This document shows, piece after piece, positions 63,108 to 64,000 of a stretch of DNA of 64,000 nt. The stretch comes from JACQCF01 sp043742785 (GTDB lineage: Bacteria; Omnitrophota; Gorgyraeia; Zapsychrales; Fredricksoniimonadaceae), in the NCBI GenBank assembly GCA_043742785.1, contig JAYTXU010000002.1, forward strand, positions 37,973 to 101,972, written 5' to 3'. Within the stretch, counting starts at the first letter, position 1, and each line of letters begins with the position of its first letter. The notes below the pieces were generated by a model. It did not search any database. It was not told the DNA's origin and worked only from the letters and a program-made list of their open reading frames with translations. The position numbers were made by a program, and so were the translations under genes.

Positions 63108-63247
63108 AAACAAACATCTTATGACTGTAAAAACAAATTAATAGATTATTTTTCAGCACGGCAAGTATACTCTCAAAGTCAAGGAGATACTACTACGGAC
63201 CATGGGGCGGTATTGGAACAACGTGTTCGTAGAAGGTAAAAGATTTT

Positions 63248-63377
63248 ATGAATGAAGAATTAAAAATATTAAAAGATGTTGTTAGGCGATTGGATAAAGC
63301 CAATATTCCCTATATAATTTCCGGATCGATGGCTTAAAAATTTAGACTTAAAAAGTATTTACCAAAAGGTTAAATAA
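63248..63377 (+). pseudogene. Remnant of a nucleotidyltransferase gene with internal deletion
   Basis: From ATG 63248 it reads MNEELKILKDVVRRLDKANI followed by PYIISGSMA and a stop (63335-63337). That is the start of MNT-like nucleotidyltransferases, ending at the GSMA motif. In another frame TGG at 63330 continues LKNLDLKSIYQKVK then TAA (63375-63377), as the expected C-terminus would. The central part, including the catalytic GS...DxD region, is gone. The TAA overlaps the ATG of the next gene, as in the intact two-gene module. Confidence 0.6.
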
Positions 63378-63733
63378 TGCAAGACACTCATTCGTCCATG
63401 CAGCTTCGATTTGATCAGGAAATTATGAAATTAAGTTGTACCCAAAGAGTACAAATGGGCAGCTCAATGTTTGATGCAGCCAAGGAGATTGTTCGTCGTT
63501 CAATACTGAACAAAAATCCAGGAATTCTTCAGGTAGAGTTGAACAAAGAAATGTTTTTGAGGTTTTATGGGCAAGAGTTTAATAAAAATCAAAAAAAGAA
63601 TATTTTAGATGTTTTAGAGAATGAAGATAGGTTGAGATTGGATAGAGAATTAAAGAAAGCAGAAAATGAAATTAAGAAGGGTAAGGGGTTTTCGTTAAAA
63701 GAAGAAAGAAAGAGGCTTGGAATTTCACAGTAA
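63377..63733 (+). CDS. Nucleotidyltransferase-partner hypothetical protein
   Basis: 118 residues. CTQRVQMGSSMFDAAKEIVR followed by RSILNKNPGILQVELNKEMF and LRFYGQEFN match a small family usually encoded beside MNT-type nucleotidyltransferases, in this case the preceding remnant. A Lys/Glu-rich coiled tail (80-118) follows. Its function is unknown. It overlaps the stop of the remnant (TAATG). The intact partner suggests it now lacks its original mate. Confidence 0.65.
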   Translation: MQDTHSSMQLRFDQEIMKLSCTQRVQMGSSMFDAAKEIVRRSILNKNPGILQVELNKEMFLRFYGQEFNKNQKKNILDVLENEDRLRLDRELKKAENEIKKGKGFSLKEERKRLGISQ

Positions 63734-63747
63734 GTAAGGGAGAAAAT

Positions 63748-64000
63748 ATGGACAATAAGGTTTTAGGAAAAGGCTTATCTGCGTTGATTTCACAGGGAGA
63801 TCAATCCAAGTTTAAACAGGCACAAGAAGACATTGAAGAGAAAATAAAGGCAGCAACAGAAGCATTTACGACACTTAAAGCAACTAGTCTTATTGATAAT
63901 AACCCACTTCAGCCTCGAGAAAACTATGATGAAGAGTCTCTGGAAGAGTTAAAAGCTTCGATTAAAGAAAAAGGGATTTTGCAGCCTATTTTGATCCGTC
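63748..64000 (+). CDS. parB: Chromosome partitioning protein ParB (truncated by window edge)
   Basis: Start ATG 63748 after GGGAGAAAATA. MDNKVLGKGLSALIS is the N-terminal ParA-interacting peptide, and PLQPRENYDEESLEELKASI followed by KEKGILQPILIR is the ParB/Spo0J nucleotide-binding domain with its conserved NPxQPR-like motif. The C-terminus lies beyond the window. It binds the parS-like sites at 62000 and 62300 and works with ParA. Confidence 0.95.
   Translation, partial: MDNKVLGKGLSALISQGDQSKFKQAQEDIEEKIKAATEAFTTLKATSLIDNNPLQPRENYDEESLEELKASIKEKGILQPILIR

Noticed and set aside
63160..63240. Open frame ending in LEQRVRRR before the nucleotidyltransferase remnant
   Set aside because: Too short, no start, and no family recognised. 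It may be another decayed end but cannot be supported.

Overview
The window looks like a bacterial chromosome segment around the replication origin. It is AT-rich and gene-dense, and a Candidatus Omnitrophota (Omnitrophica)-type genome is the best guess. That rests on three things: a giant multi-domain ORF with a signal-anchor-like segment ending in 'SWA', a Tad-type pilus built from many small pilins with class III (GQxxxEY) signal motifs, and an abundance of short palindromic repeats of the kind common in groundwater candidate phyla. The phylum is an inference; a marker-gene tree (gyrA/gyrB/dnaA) would settle it.

Layout. (1) 1-18705, minus strand: one uninterrupted reading frame of at least 6235 codons that runs off the left edge. 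It has a membrane anchor, a C39-type cysteine peptidase domain, a long Asn/Gly-rich adhesin-like stretch, a Gly/Ala-rich hydrophobic stretch, a SecA/helicase-like motor, and two HExxH zinc-protease motifs. (2) 18706-21600: a small accessory island with a BrnT toxin-antitoxin pair, a winged-helix/phosphoribosyltransferase fusion and a RelB/RelE-like pair, with two related hairpins near its ends. (3) 21580-29944, minus: surface sugar/lipid genes (C-methyltransferase, DegT aminotransferase, GT2, small methyltransferase, two tandem B12-type radical SAM proteins) with one AAA/DUF4143 ATPase embedded. (4) 29972-48259, minus: a complete-looking Tad/Flp-like pilus locus. It holds tadC, tadB, about nine small pilins, TadE/TadG-like proteins, a TadZ-CpaF fusion, a beta-barrel protein, a secretin with a TonB-like tail, and CpaB. 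No prepilin peptidase is present. (5) 48289-51889, minus: parvulin-like lipoprotein, malate dehydrogenase, nitrilase, GST and tRNA-Glu. (6) 51949-59760, minus: gyrA, gyrB, dciA-like, dnaN, dnaA. (7) 60012-64000, plus: rpmH, yidD, yidC, a Jag N-domain protein, parA, a decayed nucleotidyltransferase module and parB (cut by the right edge).

Transcription diverges between dnaA and rpmH. DnaA boxes lie both there and between dnaA and dnaN, and two parS-like sites flank the jag fragment, so this is almost certainly the oriC/ParABS region. rnpA is missing from its usual place between rpmH and yidD.

The strongest candidate for something undescribed is the giant protein, which combines a peptidase, a translocase-like motor and two metalloprotease motifs behind one membrane anchor. 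Next come the rearranged Tad machine (two unusual fusions and a duplicated pilin block) and the palindromic elements that sit inside coding sequences without breaking them.
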